Assembly: GCF_016653355.1 (NCBI RefSeq)
Contig: NZ_NHSK01000065.1
Span: 1-33,502 of the forward strand
Length of the DNA: 33,502 nucleotides
From: Rhodoplanes elegans
GTDB taxonomy: Bacteria; Pseudomonadota; Alphaproteobacteria; Rhizobiales; Xanthobacteraceae
Direction: 5' to 3'
Shown here in pieces: positions 1-8,940 of the stretch (position 1 is the first letter of the stretch; each line of letters begins with the position of its first letter). The translations under genes and the position numbers were made by a program. The notes below the pieces were generated by a model, which was not told the DNA's origin, did no database searches, and saw only the letters and a list, made by a program, of their open reading frames with translations.

Positions 1-732
1 GCGGCGCCACCGACCCCCCCGTCGGCGGCCGCCGCCGGCCGCGGCCAGGACGCCGACATCGCCTACTGGAACTCGGTGAAGGACACGGGCGATCCGGCGC
101 AGTTGAAGAGCTATATCGCCGCGTTCCCGAACGGCACCTTCGTGGCCCTCGCCACGCTACGCCTTCAGGAGATCGAGAGCCGTGGCGGCCGGCCGGCCGA
201 CGACCGCAGCAAAGTCGCCGCCCTGCCGCCCGACGGCGGCGTGCCGCCGCGCCCGCGCTCGCCGCGGGAGAACTGCGCGAGCTTCTCGGCGCCGGCCGGC
301 ACCGACCTCTATTGCGCGAGCTCGGTGCTCGATCCGCAGTTCGGCAGCAGCTACGGGGTGCGCAACCTGTTCGGCGGCGATCCCGGCAGCGCCTGGGTCG
401 AAGGCGCCGCGGGCGACGGCACCGGCGAGTGGGTGACGATCGCGTTCGACGGCGAGCGGACGGTGCGCGGCCTCGTCGTCAACAACGGCTACGAGAAGAG
501 CACCGACCTCTACGTCAAGAACGGCCGGGTGCAGATGCTGCGGCTGGTCTTCTCCAACGGCGAGACCCGCAGCGTGACGCTGCAGGACCGGCTCGGCCCG
601 CAGACCGTCACGCTCGACCGTCCGGTGCGCGCCCACTGGGTCCAGCTCGTCATCGACCGCACCTATCGCGGCACCCGCTACACCGACACGGCGATCTCCA
701 AGCTGACGGTGGTTTCGGAGCGGGCGCGGTAG
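1..732 (+). CDS. C-terminal part of a protein ending in a discoidin/NADase-type glycan-binding domain (5' truncated by window)
   Basis: The frame is open from base 1 and has no convincing start inside the window, so the gene begins upstream. The first residues seen are an Ala/Pro-rich linker. A short segment follows (AYWNSVKDTGDPAQLKSYI...FP) of the kind repeated in alphaproteobacterial caspase-like (peptidase C14) proteins. The last 140 residues or so look like a beta-sandwich carbohydrate-binding fold: ASSVLDPQFGSSYGVRNLF, then WVTIAFDGERTVRGLVVNNGY and a C-terminal WVQLVID strand. This resembles the NADase-type glycan-binding/discoidin domain. The enzymatic part, if there is one, lies outside the window, so the overall function is not known. 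A caspase-family protein is the most likely full-length identity, but that is inference from the linker segment. Confidence 0.6.
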   Translation, partial: AAPPTPPSAAAAGRGQDADIAYWNSVKDTGDPAQLKSYIAAFPNGTFVALATLRLQEIESRGGRPADDRSKVAALPPDGGVPPRPRSPRENCASFSAPAGTDLYCASSVLDPQFGSSYGVRNLFGGDPGSAWVEGAAGDGTGEWVTIAFDGERTVRGLVVNNGYEKSTDLYVKNGRVQMLRLVFSNGETRSVTLQDRLGPQTVTLDRPVRAHWVQLVIDRTYRGTRYTDTAISKLTVVSERAR

Positions 733-788
733 TGGGCACGGCCCGGGCCGCAGTCGTCGTCGACACAGGCGAGGGCTTTGCAGAACTC

Positions 789-891
789 GTCATTCCGGGG
801 CGCGCCGAAGGCGCGAACCCGGAATCCAGCGGCGAGCTCGACATCCTGGGCTGGATTCCGGGCTCGGCGCGGTGCGCCGCCCCGGAATGAC
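789..891. repeat. Intergenic palindromic repeat, family A, copy 1
   Basis: A 103-bp element begins with GTCATTCCGGGGCG and ends with its reverse complement, CGCCCCGGAATGAC. The inside carries further CCGGAATCCA/TGGATTCCGG pairs, so it can fold into a long hairpin. It fills the gap between the first gene and ctaA. A second copy lies at 13362-13514. Such elements are common between genes in Hyphomicrobiales genomes. No coding function is seen. Confidence 0.8.
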
Positions 892-899
892 CGAGCCCC

Positions 900-2030
900 T
901 CACCGCACCACCAGCACGAGATCGGGCGCCGGCGCGGCGGCCGGGCCGGGGCGGGTCAGGCGCTCGGCGTGGAGCGTCGCGAGCAGCAGAACGACCAGCG
1001 CCGTGCCCTGGTGCAGGATCGCGAGGTCGAGCGGGACGCGGGCCAGCAACGTCAGCACGCCGATCGCGATCTGCACGACGATCGCGACGGCGAGCGCCAG
1101 GGCGCCGAGCCGCACGCCGCGGCGGCCGCCGGCGGAGAGCGTCGCATCGACGAGATGCAGGATGGCGACGAGCGCCAGGGCGTAGCCGACCATGCGATGG
1201 GTGAACTGGATGGTCAGCGTGTTCTCGAAGAAGTTGATCCACACCGGATCGGCGAAGAACAGGTCGCGGGCGCTCGGGATCAGCGCGCCGTCGATCAACG
1301 GCCAGGTGTTGTGGACGAGACCGGCCCGCATCCCGGCGACCAGGGCGCCGACATAGATCTGCGCGAGCACGAGGCCGACCAGCACGCCGGCGCCGGCGCG
1401 CAGCCGCCACGGCGTCGCCTCGCCCGGCCGCGCCGACAGCCGCGCCCCGGTGAAGACCAGGGCGGAAAAGATCACGCAGGCGAGCGTGAGGTGAAAGGCG
1501 AGCCGGTAGTGCGAGACGAAGATGCGGTCGGCGAGCCCGGACGCGACCATCCACCAGCCGACGCCGGCCTGCACGGCACCGAGCGCGAAGATCGCCGAGA
1601 GGCCGACGACCAGGCCGCGGGACAGCGCGCCGCGCCACAGGAACCACAGGAACGGCAGCAGGAAGGCCATCCCGGTGAGCCGCGCCACGTTGCGGTGGCC
1701 CCACTCCCACCAGTAGATCACCTTGAAGTCGTGCAACCCCATGCCGCGGTTGAGGATCTCGTATTGCGGGATCGACTTGTACTTGTCGAACTCGGCCTGC
1801 CAGGCGGCCTCGGTGAGCGGCGGCAGCGCGCCGGTCAGCGGCTTCCACTCGACGATCGACAGGCCGGACTCGGTGAGGCGGGTCGCCCCGCCGACGATCA
1901 CGGTGAGGAAGACGAGGCCGGCGACGGCGAAGAGCCAGAGGCGGAGCGCGACGGAGATGCGATACGGCACGTCGGAGTCCCGGGGGTTGGAGACGGCACA
2001 ACGGTCACGGCCGCTTGCGCGAGCCCGCAT
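900..2030 (-). CDS. ctaA: Heme A synthase (COX15/CtaA family)
   Basis: Integral membrane enzyme that oxidises the C8 methyl group of heme O to a formyl group, giving heme A for aa3-type cytochrome oxidases. The family signature [19 protein letters not shown] follows the first membrane helix. [23 protein letters not shown] and [10 protein letters not shown] supply the conserved heme-binding histidines, and about eight hydrophobic helices are visible. I chose ATG at 2030 (376 aa), with GAGGG about 12 nt upstream. A GTG at 1970 (356 aa, starting [14 protein letters not shown]) is an equally sensible start. Longer starts would run into the divergent gene at 2170. Oxidase subunits are encoded at the far end of this window but do not form an operon with it. 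Identity is secure; only the start is uncertain. Confidence 0.93.
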   Translation of the reverse strand: MRARASGRDRCAVSNPRDSDVPYRISVALRLWLFAVAGLVFLTVIVGGATRLTESGLSIVEWKPLTGALPPLTEAAWQAEFDKYKSIPQYEILNRGMGLHDFKVIYWWEWGHRNVARLTGMAFLLPFLWFLWRGALSRGLVVGLSAIFALGAVQAGVGWWMVASGLADRIFVSHYRLAFHLTLACVIFSALVFTGARLSARPGEATPWRLRAGAGVLVGLVLAQIYVGALVAGMRAGLVHNTWPLIDGALIPSARDLFFADPVWINFFENTLTIQFTHRMVGYALALVAILHLVDATLSAGGRRGVRLGALALAVAIVVQIAIGVLTLLARVPLDLAILHQGTALVVLLLATLHAERLTRPGPAAAPAPDLVLVVR

Positions 2031-2169
2031 CGACCATATAGACCCTCGGTCGCGGGCGGCCAATGTCGGGCCCCTGCCTCCGCCGGACGCCGAGGTCGTG
2101 CCGGCACGCGCGCGAGACGGGGCGCGGTCCGAGGGGCCGGCGACCGGCGCGAAGGATCGGGGGATCGCC

Positions 2170-2373
2170 ATGACACGCCGCCGTCGCCGCCTGGTCGGGC
2201 TGTTCGGCCTCATCGTCCTGCTGGTGCTCTGGGGCTTCTTCGCCGTCGGCGCCGGCTACTTCTTCCTCGGCTCGGAGAACTGGGCGGTGCGGATGGCCTA
2301 TTACGCCATCGCGGGCGCCGGCTGGCTGCCCTTCGCGCTGCCGATCGTCACCTTCATGGCGAAGGTGGAGTGA
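2170..2373 (+). CDS. DUF2842-like small membrane protein
   Basis: A 67-residue protein with a basic N-terminus (MTRRRRRL) and two hydrophobic helices, [20 protein letters not shown] and a second ending [16 protein letters not shown]. Length, two-helix plan and the WLP..LPI.. ending match the alphaproteobacterial DUF2842 family, whose function is not known. The start is the first ATG after a G-rich ribosome-binding stretch. Longer upstream frames lack membrane-protein character and overlap ctaA. It is divergent from ctaA, with about 140 bp between them that probably hold both promoters. Assignment is by eye from size and pattern. Confidence 0.7.
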   Translation: MTRRRRRLVGLFGLIVLLVLWGFFAVGAGYFFLGSENWAVRMAYYAIAGAGWLPFALPIVTFMAKVE

Positions 2374-2427
2374 GGCCGGCCGCCTGCCTCGGGCAGGGCG
2401 TGGCCGGCGTCGCCTGATCGCACGGGA

Positions 2428-2458
2428 CCCGGCTCGCGGCGCTTCGCGCCGCGCCGGG
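2428..2458. terminator. Strong hairpin between convergent genes (candidate bidirectional terminator)
   Basis: An 8-bp perfect stem CGCGGCGC/GCGCCGCG with a TTC loop sits inside an outer CCCGG/CCGGG stem separated by a 2-nt bulge. It lies between the DUF2842-like gene (ends 2373) and the oppositely oriented gene ending at 2495. There is no T-tract, so intrinsic termination is only inferred from position and stem strength. Confidence 0.5.
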
Positions 2459-2494
2459 CACGAAGTCGGGCGCGCCCGCGTCACGAAAACCCGG

Positions 2495-3199
2495 TCACGC
2501 CAGTCCGTGTCGTCGCAGCGAGTCCCACAAGGTGCGAAGGTTCGCCTCGACCTGGCGGGTGCGCTCGGGCGTGTTGTAGGCCCGCGCCGCCTCGTTGGCG
2601 GAGATGAGATCGGCCATGTGGCGGTTCCAGTCGAAGCCGTCCGAGACATCGCGGGCGCGCGGGGTCCCTCCGTCGACCGGGGTCAGAATCCCGCCGACCT
2701 GCATCGACAGCATCAGGATGTCGCCTTCGCTCATGCTCGCCGTCGCCTCCTCCCAGGCGGCGCGCAGCGCCGGCGAGGCATTCACGGGCGGAAACGAGAA
2801 CAGCAGCGCGGTGCCGGTCTGCAGGAGCCCGTCGCCGTTCAGATCGACGCCCTCGGTCGGGGCGAGCAGCAGGTTCTCGGCGCCCTCCTCGGAGAGCGCG
2901 CCGACATCGATCGGATCGGCGAGCGACGCCGCATTCTGAAGAAGCGCGAGCGAGGCCGTGTCCAGCCCGGCCAGGAAGCTCCTCGCCTGTCCGCTGCGGA
3001 CCGCCGAGCGGCCGGCCGTGTAGAGGGCTTCCACGCGGTCCTGCCGGGTCTGATCGAGACCGCGGGCCGAGAGGATCCGCTCGTCGTCGACGCTCAACGC
3101 GAAGGGCTGGGAGAAATCCGGGCGATGCCGTCCCTTCAGCAAGGGACTGCTCGCGGCGGCCCCGCTGGTCGCGGCGGCCGTGCTGGAAAATGCCGTCAT
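2495..3199 (-). CDS. Hypothetical protein with one EF-hand-like loop
   Basis: A 234-residue soluble protein I do not recognise. The N-terminus is low-complexity Ala/Ser/Thr (MTAFSSTAAATSGAAASS) without a classical signal peptide. The rest looks alpha-helical. A single DLNGDGLLQTG segment in the middle resembles a calcium-binding DxNxDG loop but has no obvious partner hand. The start has a good AAGGA box 6-7 nt upstream. Immediately before it is a small inverted repeat (CCGGCA..TGCCGG at 3211-3227) that could hide or expose the ribosome-binding site. Base composition is like its neighbours. Function unknown. Confidence 0.65.
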   Translation of the reverse strand: MTAFSSTAAATSGAAASSPLLKGRHRPDFSQPFALSVDDERILSARGLDQTRQDRVEALYTAGRSAVRSGQARSFLAGLDTASLALLQNAASLADPIDVGALSEEGAENLLLAPTEGVDLNGDGLLQTGTALLFSFPPVNASPALRAAWEEATASMSEGDILMLSMQVGGILTPVDGGTPRARDVSDGFDWNRHMADLISANEAARAYNTPERTRQVEANLRTLWDSLRRHGLA

Positions 3200-3339
3200 G
3201 TCTTGTCCTTCCGGCAGATCTTGCCGGCACCGATGTCACGATGCGGAAGGTGTTGCCGGAAAACCCGGCAAAGCCCGCGCCGCGGGGGCATGGATGCAAG
3301 ACGAAGGCCGGGGACGGGAGAACGGCGGTCGACGAAATC

Positions 3340-4398
3340 TCACGCCGCGCTGAGCTTGCGCAGGCCGTTCCACAGCGCCGTGCCGGTGCCGGACAGGAGC
3401 ACGTCGACGTAGCGGCCGCGCTGGAACTCGCCGTTGATCGAGATGCGCGGCAGCGCCGTCAGGGTCTCGGCGTGCTCCGGGAACAGCACGCCGGGGCGCG
3501 TCGTCACCGCGGTCTTGAAGCCGAGCTCGGCCGCGATGGCGAACTCGCGCGGCCCCGCGGCGGTCGCGTCACCGTAAGGATAGGCGAGGTGGCGGGGCGC
3601 CGCGCCGAGCGCCGCCTCGAGCACGGCCGATCCCATCTTAAGCTCGGAGCGCGCCACGGTATCGCAGGCCTTGGCCAGCATCACGTGATTGACCGTGTGG
3701 GCTCCGATGGTGACCAGCGGATCGGCCGCCAGCGCGCGGATCTCCTCCCAGCTCATGCACAGGCTGTCGCAGATGGCGGCGCTGTCGACCCGGTAGCGGG
3801 CCGTCAGCTCGCGCACCGCTTCGAGCATCTGGGCGTCGGTCGGCATCCGGCGGAGCCAGCAGTAGAGGAGCGCGAAGGCCTCGCTCTTCTCGGCCGTGGT
3901 GGCGCAGGCAATGCGGCAGTCGCGCCCGTCCATCTCCAGCACGATCTTGTCGTTCTGCGCGATCACGGCCTCGAGCGCCGCCCACCACAGCTCGCCGAGC
4001 CGGTCCGGGAAGCTGGTCGGCACGTAGACGGCGAACGGAATCCCGTGCCGCTTGAGGATCGGATAGGCGAAGTCCTTGTTGTCGCGGTAGCCGTCGTCGA
4101 ACGTGAAGGCGACGAAGCGGCGCCCGAAGTCGCGCTCCGAGAGGCGGCGATACACCTCGTCGAGGCTGACGAAATCGACCTTGCTGCGGACGAGCCGTGC
4201 GACGACGTGCTCCAGGAAGTCGGGGGTGATCTCCAGGAGCTGGTTGGGCTGGAAGCCGTCCGGGCGGGCGGGCCGCACGTGATGAAGCATCAGGATGGCG
4301 CCGACGCCGCCCAGGACAGGCCGCATCAGCCGATGCGCGCCGGAGAAGTAGAGCGCCTCGAGACCCGATCTGATGATGGCTCGTTTCAACTGATACAC
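3340..4398 (-). CDS. Polysaccharide deacetylase family protein (NodB/CE4 fold)
   Basis: Predicted metal-dependent carbohydrate N- or O-deacetylase. Visible CE4 motifs are ILMLHHV near residue 30, the catalytic FTFDDGYRDN (motif 1, with the metal-binding Asp), the metal-ligand histidines in IGAHTVNH (motif 2) and LAYPYG (motif 3). I use the GTG at 4398 (352 aa), which gives a family-like N-terminus (VYQLKRAIIRSGLEALYFSG). The open frame extends 78 codons further, but that part is Arg-rich and unlike the family. It is divergent from the acetyltransferase at 4674, and its setting at the edge of the exopolysaccharide genes suggests it trims acetyl groups from that glycan. No signal peptide is visible, so it may act in the cytoplasm or be membrane associated. 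Confidence 0.88.
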   Translation of the reverse strand: MYQLKRAIIRSGLEALYFSGAHRLMRPVLGGVGAILMLHHVRPARPDGFQPNQLLEITPDFLEHVVARLVRSKVDFVSLDEVYRRLSERDFGRRFVAFTFDDGYRDNKDFAYPILKRHGIPFAVYVPTSFPDRLGELWWAALEAVIAQNDKIVLEMDGRDCRIACATTAEKSEAFALLYCWLRRMPTDAQMLEAVRELTARYRVDSAAICDSLCMSWEEIRALAADPLVTIGAHTVNHVMLAKACDTVARSELKMGSAVLEAALGAAPRHLAYPYGDATAAGPREFAIAAELGFKTAVTTRPGVLFPEHAETLTALPRISINGEFQRGRYVDVLLSGTGTALWNGLRKLSAA

Positions 4399-4673
4399 GT
4401 CCTCGAGTCCATTGCGAGGTCGGCTAATCCACACACCATGATGCGCGAAGCTTCGACCCGTGCAAAGCCGATCCCCAAAGCCGAGACCGAACGTCGCAGC
4501 CACCGATCGCCTCGGACGGCCGCCACGCGAGCCCCGACACGCGCGAAACGTGTCCTCTGCCGGCATCACCCGATCGGCTCGAACATGTTCCATTCCGGCT
4601 ATACCAACGCTTTGTTGATTTTTCTTTGCCAATCTCGCGGCAGAAACGATCCAGACAACCGGGCGGACCCTGC
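4399..4673. promoter_or_regulatory. Divergent intergenic region of the deacetylase and acetyltransferase genes
   Basis: About 275 bp between two divergently read genes. It contains an AT-rich patch at 4608-4630 (TTTGTTGATTTTTCTTTGCC) that stands out from GC-rich surroundings and is a plausible promoter or regulator-binding zone. No specific operator could be identified. Confidence 0.35.
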
Positions 4674-5924
4674 ATGAGCGTCATCGAGCTCTCGGCGAAG
4701 CACGAGCCATGCGCGACCGCGTCGCACTCCGCAATCCCGGATTGCTCGTCGACGACGCCTTGCGCGGCCGGCCCGGTGATCGAGCTCGCCATCGCCGACA
4801 GCCTCGCGGCCGCGCGACCGGCCTGGCAGGCGCTCGAGGCCGCCGGGGCGGTCGCCACCGCGTTCCAGCGGCACGCCTGGGTCGACGCTTGGCAGCGCCA
4901 TGCGGGCGATGCCGAGGGCGCGCAGCCTCTCGTGGTGATCGGGCGCGACCGCGACGGAGCGCCCGCCTTCCTGTGGCCGTTCGTGGTGCGGCGCGGGATT
5001 CTCTCGATCGCCCGCTTTCCCGGCGGCAACCACTCGGGGCTCAATATCGGTCTATGGCGGCCCGACGCGGCCGCCGCCATGACGACGAGCGCGATGGTTC
5101 GCGACCTGCTGGTGCGGATCGGACGGCGGCACGGCATCGACGCCTTCGCACTCGTGCGCCAGCCGCGGCGCTGGCGCGGGCTCGACAATCCCTTCGCGTT
5201 GCTGCCGTCGCAGCCCTCCGTCGACGACGTGCTGGCGACCACGTTTCCCGACGGCGGCACGCCCGAGGACGCCGTCAAGGCGACGCTGACCCGCGACATG
5301 CGCGGGCGGCTGCGCACCAAGGAGCGCAAGCTCGAGAAGCTCGACGGCTACGGCTATCACCGCATCACGACGGCGGGCGACGCCGACCGGGTGCTCGACG
5401 CCTTCCTGGCCCAGAAGGCGGCGCATTTCGCCGCCCAGGGCATCCGCAACGTCTTCGCCGATCCGGGCGTCGAGGACTTTCTGCGGGCGGCCTGCCACGC
5501 CGGGCTCGCGGACGGCCGGCCGGGGATCGAGCTGCATGCGCTGGAGGGCGGCGGTGAGGTCATCGCGGTGATGGGCGGGGTCTGCGACCAGCACCGCTTC
5601 TCCTGCATGTTCAACGCCTACACGACCAGCGAGAACGGCCGCTGGAGCCCGGGCCTCATCCTGATCGGCCACATCGCGCGCGACTGCGCGACGCGCGGCG
5701 TCGCGAGCTTCGACCTCGGACCGGGGGCGGCGCCGTACAAGACGTTCTTCTGCCGCGAGCCCGAAGGCCTGTTCGACAGCATGGTGCCGGTGTCGCTGTC
5801 GGGCCGCGTCGCGGCGCTCGGCCTCGCCGGCCTCGCCGGCGCCAAGCGCCGCGCCAAGGAGAGCCCGCTGGTGATGCGCCTCGTCCAGCGCCTGCGCCGC
5901 GGCACCGCGGCGGGAGCAGGCTGA
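4674..5924 (+). CDS. GNAT-family acetyltransferase, CelD/BioF2-like
   Basis: A 416-residue cytoplasmic protein of the double-GNAT type found in cellulose and exopolysaccharide loci (CelD/BioF2-like). Recognisable stretches are AFQRHAWVDAWQRHAGD near residue 65, FPGGNHSGLNIGLW, the basic RDMRGRLRTKERKLEKL typical of this family, and a C-terminal acyl-CoA-binding-like part with SPGLILIGHIARDCATRGV and FDLGPGAAPYKTFF. The start ATG at 4674 gives MSVIELS; an in-frame ATG at 4626 only adds a basic tail. It probably acetylates a sugar intermediate, complementing the deacetylase next door, but the substrate is inferred from context only. Confidence 0.8.
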   Translation: MSVIELSAKHEPCATASHSAIPDCSSTTPCAAGPVIELAIADSLAAARPAWQALEAAGAVATAFQRHAWVDAWQRHAGDAEGAQPLVVIGRDRDGAPAFLWPFVVRRGILSIARFPGGNHSGLNIGLWRPDAAAAMTTSAMVRDLLVRIGRRHGIDAFALVRQPRRWRGLDNPFALLPSQPSVDDVLATTFPDGGTPEDAVKATLTRDMRGRLRTKERKLEKLDGYGYHRITTAGDADRVLDAFLAQKAAHFAAQGIRNVFADPGVEDFLRAACHAGLADGRPGIELHALEGGGEVIAVMGGVCDQHRFSCMFNAYTTSENGRWSPGLILIGHIARDCATRGVASFDLGPGAAPYKTFFCREPEGLFDSMVPVSLSGRVAALGLAGLAGAKRRAKESPLVMRLVQRLRRGTAAGAG

Positions 5925-5976
5925 ATCACCATCCGCGACGACGCGCCCTGAACGACGCGTGTCGCGGCTCTCCGCC

Positions 5977-6080
5977 TCGTGTCCCGGCGAAAGCCGGGAC
6001 CCAGGGGCGGCTCCGCCAGAGCCTGCTCCGATCGCCCTGGGTCCCGGGTCACGGCGCAACGCGCCGTGCCCGGGACACGA
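5977..6080. repeat. Intergenic palindromic repeat, family B
   Basis: A 104-bp element bounded by TCGTGTCCCGG and its reverse complement CCGGGACACGA. Internal inverted parts include CCCAGGG/CCCTGGG and GGGACCCA/TGGGTCCC. It differs in sequence from the family A elements. It sits between the convergent acetyltransferase and chain-length genes and may also act as a transcription barrier. Confidence 0.75.
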
Positions 6081-6120
6081 GCTCTGTCGCGCGGCGAAGC
6101 GGGCGTGCAGCAGCGGTGGC

Positions 6121-8712
6121 CTACGCCGCCTCCGGGTGCGGGGTCGGGGCGACCAGGGGGGCGCCGGCGAGCACGATGAGGCCGTCGCCGTAGCCGGCTT
6201 CGGCGAGGCGGGCGCGGGCGACGCCGGCGATCGGGTCGGTCGGATCGGGTACCACCAGGACGCCACCGGGCGCGAGCTCGGCCATCTGGTCGGCGGCGAT
6301 CACGTCGAAGGCGCCGGCGTCGATGATCACGTGGTCGTAGGTGCGGGCGAGCGCGTCGATCATGGTGACGAAGCGCAGCGAGGCGAGCAGCGCCGCCGTC
6401 TCCGCCTCGCCGCGGCCGCGCGGCACGATGTGGGCGCGCGAGACCTTGTCGCGGGCGATGATCTCGCCGAACGTCGCCTCGCCCCGGATCATGTCGGTGA
6501 CGCCGGGGCCGTCGCCGCCGATCGCGGCGGCCGCGCTGCCGGCGGGCTCGGCGCCGAGCCGCACCAGCACCACCAGCGCATCGCGGGCGAGCAGCCGCGC
6601 CACGGCCATGGCGGCCTGGGTGGCGCGCCCGTCCGGTGCGGTGCCGAAGAACGCCACCTGGCGGCCGACGGCGCCGTCGCGCAGCCGGCCCGCCAGTTCG
6701 TCCACGGACGACAGGGTGACGGCCGCGTCGCGCATCCCCGCGTCGCCCATCACCTCGTCCCGCATCTCCTCGTGTCGCGCCGCCAAAGACGGCGCCGCGA
6801 AGCCCCGCCCCGCATCGTCCTGCGCGACGTCGTCATGGGCGACGCCGTCATGGGCGGACGCCCCCTGCCCCGCAGGCTGCGGCGTGCCGTTGCGGGCCGG
6901 AGGCTCGGCGGCGCCGTCGTGCGACATGTAGTCGCCGGGGGCAGCCGCAAGCGCGTCCGGCAGGTGAGGCGTCGCGTCGGCGAAGACCGGCGGCACGCGC
7001 CCGGCGGCCGGGCCGGGCGCGTCGTGTGCCTCGGCAACCGTGTCGACGGCGTCGCTCGGCGGCGACGGCACCTCGGACGACAGCGCCGGAATGGCGGGCG
7101 GCGCCCGCCCGGTCCACAGGCTCCGGCCGAACAGACGGCGGCCGGGTCGCTCCGGCTCCTCCAGCCGGGCCGCCGGTCCGGGCGGCGGGACCGCGGCGAT
7201 CGGCGCGGCCGGCGGCACATCGCGCGACGGGGTCGGCTCCCTGAACGGAGACGTCTCGCGGTAGGAGGACGCGGCCGGCTCGGTCCGCGGCACGCCTCCG
7301 GCCGGCGCCGGCGAGGCGGCGCGGATCAGCTCGCCCGCCGTGACGAGGCCGGCGGCGACGAAGAAGGTGGCGAGCGTCGCGACCAGCACGATCGGCATCT
7401 TCTTGGGGAAGAACGGCGTGTTGGAGACGATCGCGCGGGAGATCACGCGGGCGTCGGCCGGCGCCGAGCCGATGCTCTCGCGGGCGGAGGCCTCGCGATA
7501 CTTGCCGAGATAGGACTCGAGCAGGTCGCGCTTCGACTTGGCGTCGCGCTCCAGCGCCCGCAGCCGAACGTCGTCCTCGTTGCTGGTCGCCGCCTGGCGC
7601 TTGAGCGCGTCGAGCTCGGAGGTCAGCTTGGTGACCCGCTCGGCCGCCTCGCGGGCGTCGTTCTCCAGCGAGCGCACGAGCTTCTCGGCCTCGGAGCGGA
7701 TCTGCCGGTCGTAGTCGGAGATCTGCGCCTTCAGCTCCTTGATGCGGGGATGGTTGTCGAGCAGCGTCGAGTACTGCTCGGCGAGCTGGGCGCGCAATGC
7801 GACGCGCTGCTCGGAGAGCCTTCGGATGAACTCGGAGTTGACGATCTCGGACGCCTCGATGGCGTCGCCCCGCCGCAGCATGTCGCGCAGCAGCCGCGCC
7901 CGCGTCTCGAGATCCGCCTTGCGGGCGCGCGCCGCGCCGAGCTGGGTGTTGAACTCGCCGAGCTGCTGGTTGGACAGCGTGGTGTTGTTGGTGCCGACGA
8001 ACAGGTTACTGGTGGAGCGGAAGCTCTCGACCCGGGCCTCCGCCTCGGCGACCTCGCGGCGCAGCCGGTCGATCTCGCCGGACAGCCAGCGGCTGGCCGC
8101 CTGCATGTCCTCCTGCTTGTTGCCCTGCTGCAGCTTGAGATAGGTCTGCGCGATCGCATTGGCGACGCGCGCCGCCAGCGCCGGATCGTAGGACTGGAAC
8201 TCGACCGTGATGACCCGCGACTTGTCGACCGCGTAAGCCGTGATCCGCTCGTACCAGGCGTCGAGAACCCGCTCCTCCGGCGTCATGCGGTAGGGATCGC
8301 GCGAGACGCCGAGCGCCACCAGCACGCGCTTGACCAGCGGCAGCCCGCCGATCAGCGGGTCGAACTCCGCCCGCTTGGCAAGCTCGAGCTCGGCGATCAC
8401 CTGGGTGGCGAGGTCGCGCGAGAGCACGAGCTGCACCTGGCTCGTCATCGTCTCCTGGTCGGCGGCGCTGCGGTCGAAGCTGTTGCGGTCGGCCTCCGGC
8501 CGCAGGAAGACGTTCTCGCGCCCTTCGTAGAGAATGCGCGTCTCCGATTTGTAGCGAGGCGTCAGGACGTTGACGACCGCGGTCGCCACCAGGGCGGCGA
8601 GCAGTGTCGGGATCACGATCAGCCACTTGCGGCGCCACAGCGCGCGGCCGATGGCGCGCATGTCGAGCTCGCCGCGCCCGCCCACCGCCTCGGGGTCCGA
8701 TCCGAACGACAT
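6121..8712 (-). CDS. GumC/Wzc-like exopolysaccharide chain-length and transport protein
   Basis: An 863-residue inner-membrane protein that controls polymer length and export. Order of parts: N-terminal Wzz domain with membrane helix 1 at about residues 30-50; a long periplasmic coiled-coil region with GNVR-type features; helix 2 at about 435-460; a Pro/Ala-rich linker of about 200 residues; and a C-terminal CpsD/BY-kinase-like domain. The kinase-like part has lost the P-loop: GTAPDGRATQAAM lacks the GKS/T lysine, while the Walker B-like DHVIIDAG remains. There is no C-terminal tyrosine cluster, so kinase activity is unlikely. The start ATG at 8712 has GGAG 8 nt upstream. It is divergent from the GT4 gene. 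Confidence 0.9.
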   Translation of the reverse strand: MSFGSDPEAVGGRGELDMRAIGRALWRRKWLIVIPTLLAALVATAVVNVLTPRYKSETRILYEGRENVFLRPEADRNSFDRSAADQETMTSQVQLVLSRDLATQVIAELELAKRAEFDPLIGGLPLVKRVLVALGVSRDPYRMTPEERVLDAWYERITAYAVDKSRVITVEFQSYDPALAARVANAIAQTYLKLQQGNKQEDMQAASRWLSGEIDRLRREVAEAEARVESFRSTSNLFVGTNNTTLSNQQLGEFNTQLGAARARKADLETRARLLRDMLRRGDAIEASEIVNSEFIRRLSEQRVALRAQLAEQYSTLLDNHPRIKELKAQISDYDRQIRSEAEKLVRSLENDAREAAERVTKLTSELDALKRQAATSNEDDVRLRALERDAKSKRDLLESYLGKYREASARESIGSAPADARVISRAIVSNTPFFPKKMPIVLVATLATFFVAAGLVTAGELIRAASPAPAGGVPRTEPAASSYRETSPFREPTPSRDVPPAAPIAAVPPPGPAARLEEPERPGRRLFGRSLWTGRAPPAIPALSSEVPSPPSDAVDTVAEAHDAPGPAAGRVPPVFADATPHLPDALAAAPGDYMSHDGAAEPPARNGTPQPAGQGASAHDGVAHDDVAQDDAGRGFAAPSLAARHEEMRDEVMGDAGMRDAAVTLSSVDELAGRLRDGAVGRQVAFFGTAPDGRATQAAMAVARLLARDALVVLVRLGAEPAGSAAAAIGGDGPGVTDMIRGEATFGEIIARDKVSRAHIVPRGRGEAETAALLASLRFVTMIDALARTYDHVIIDAGAFDVIAADQMAELAPGGVLVVPDPTDPIAGVARARLAEAGYGDGLIVLAGAPLVAPTPHPEAA

Positions 8713-8940
8713 CCTGCAAACTCCGCACCACACAGACTACGCACGCCGCTCGATTACACTCTATTATGGTTGCCGGCGGGTTAATCGTCACCCCCTGCGC
8801 GGAATCCGCGGCGCAACTCCCGCTCAACCTTGACAGACCGTGTGCGGTATCATGGATTCACCGCCGGTTCTGTTCGGCCTCCGATCCCGGATCGGCGGCG
8901 GTCGTCGATCATCGGGGCGAGCCTGCGGAGGACGAGATTC
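8713..8940. promoter_or_regulatory. Divergent promoter region between the gumC-like gene and the GT4 gene
   Basis: A 228-bp gap with an AT-rich core at 8750-8785 (TTACACTCTATTATGG and GGGTTAATCG), unusual in this GC-rich DNA. It most likely carries the promoters of both exopolysaccharide arms. No operator was identified. Confidence 0.4.

Noticed and set aside
5959-8784. Plus-strand 941-codon open frame opposite the gumC-like gene
   Set aside because: Shadow frame with repetitive Arg/Gly/Val composition and no domain; the opposite strand encodes a clear Wzc-like protein.
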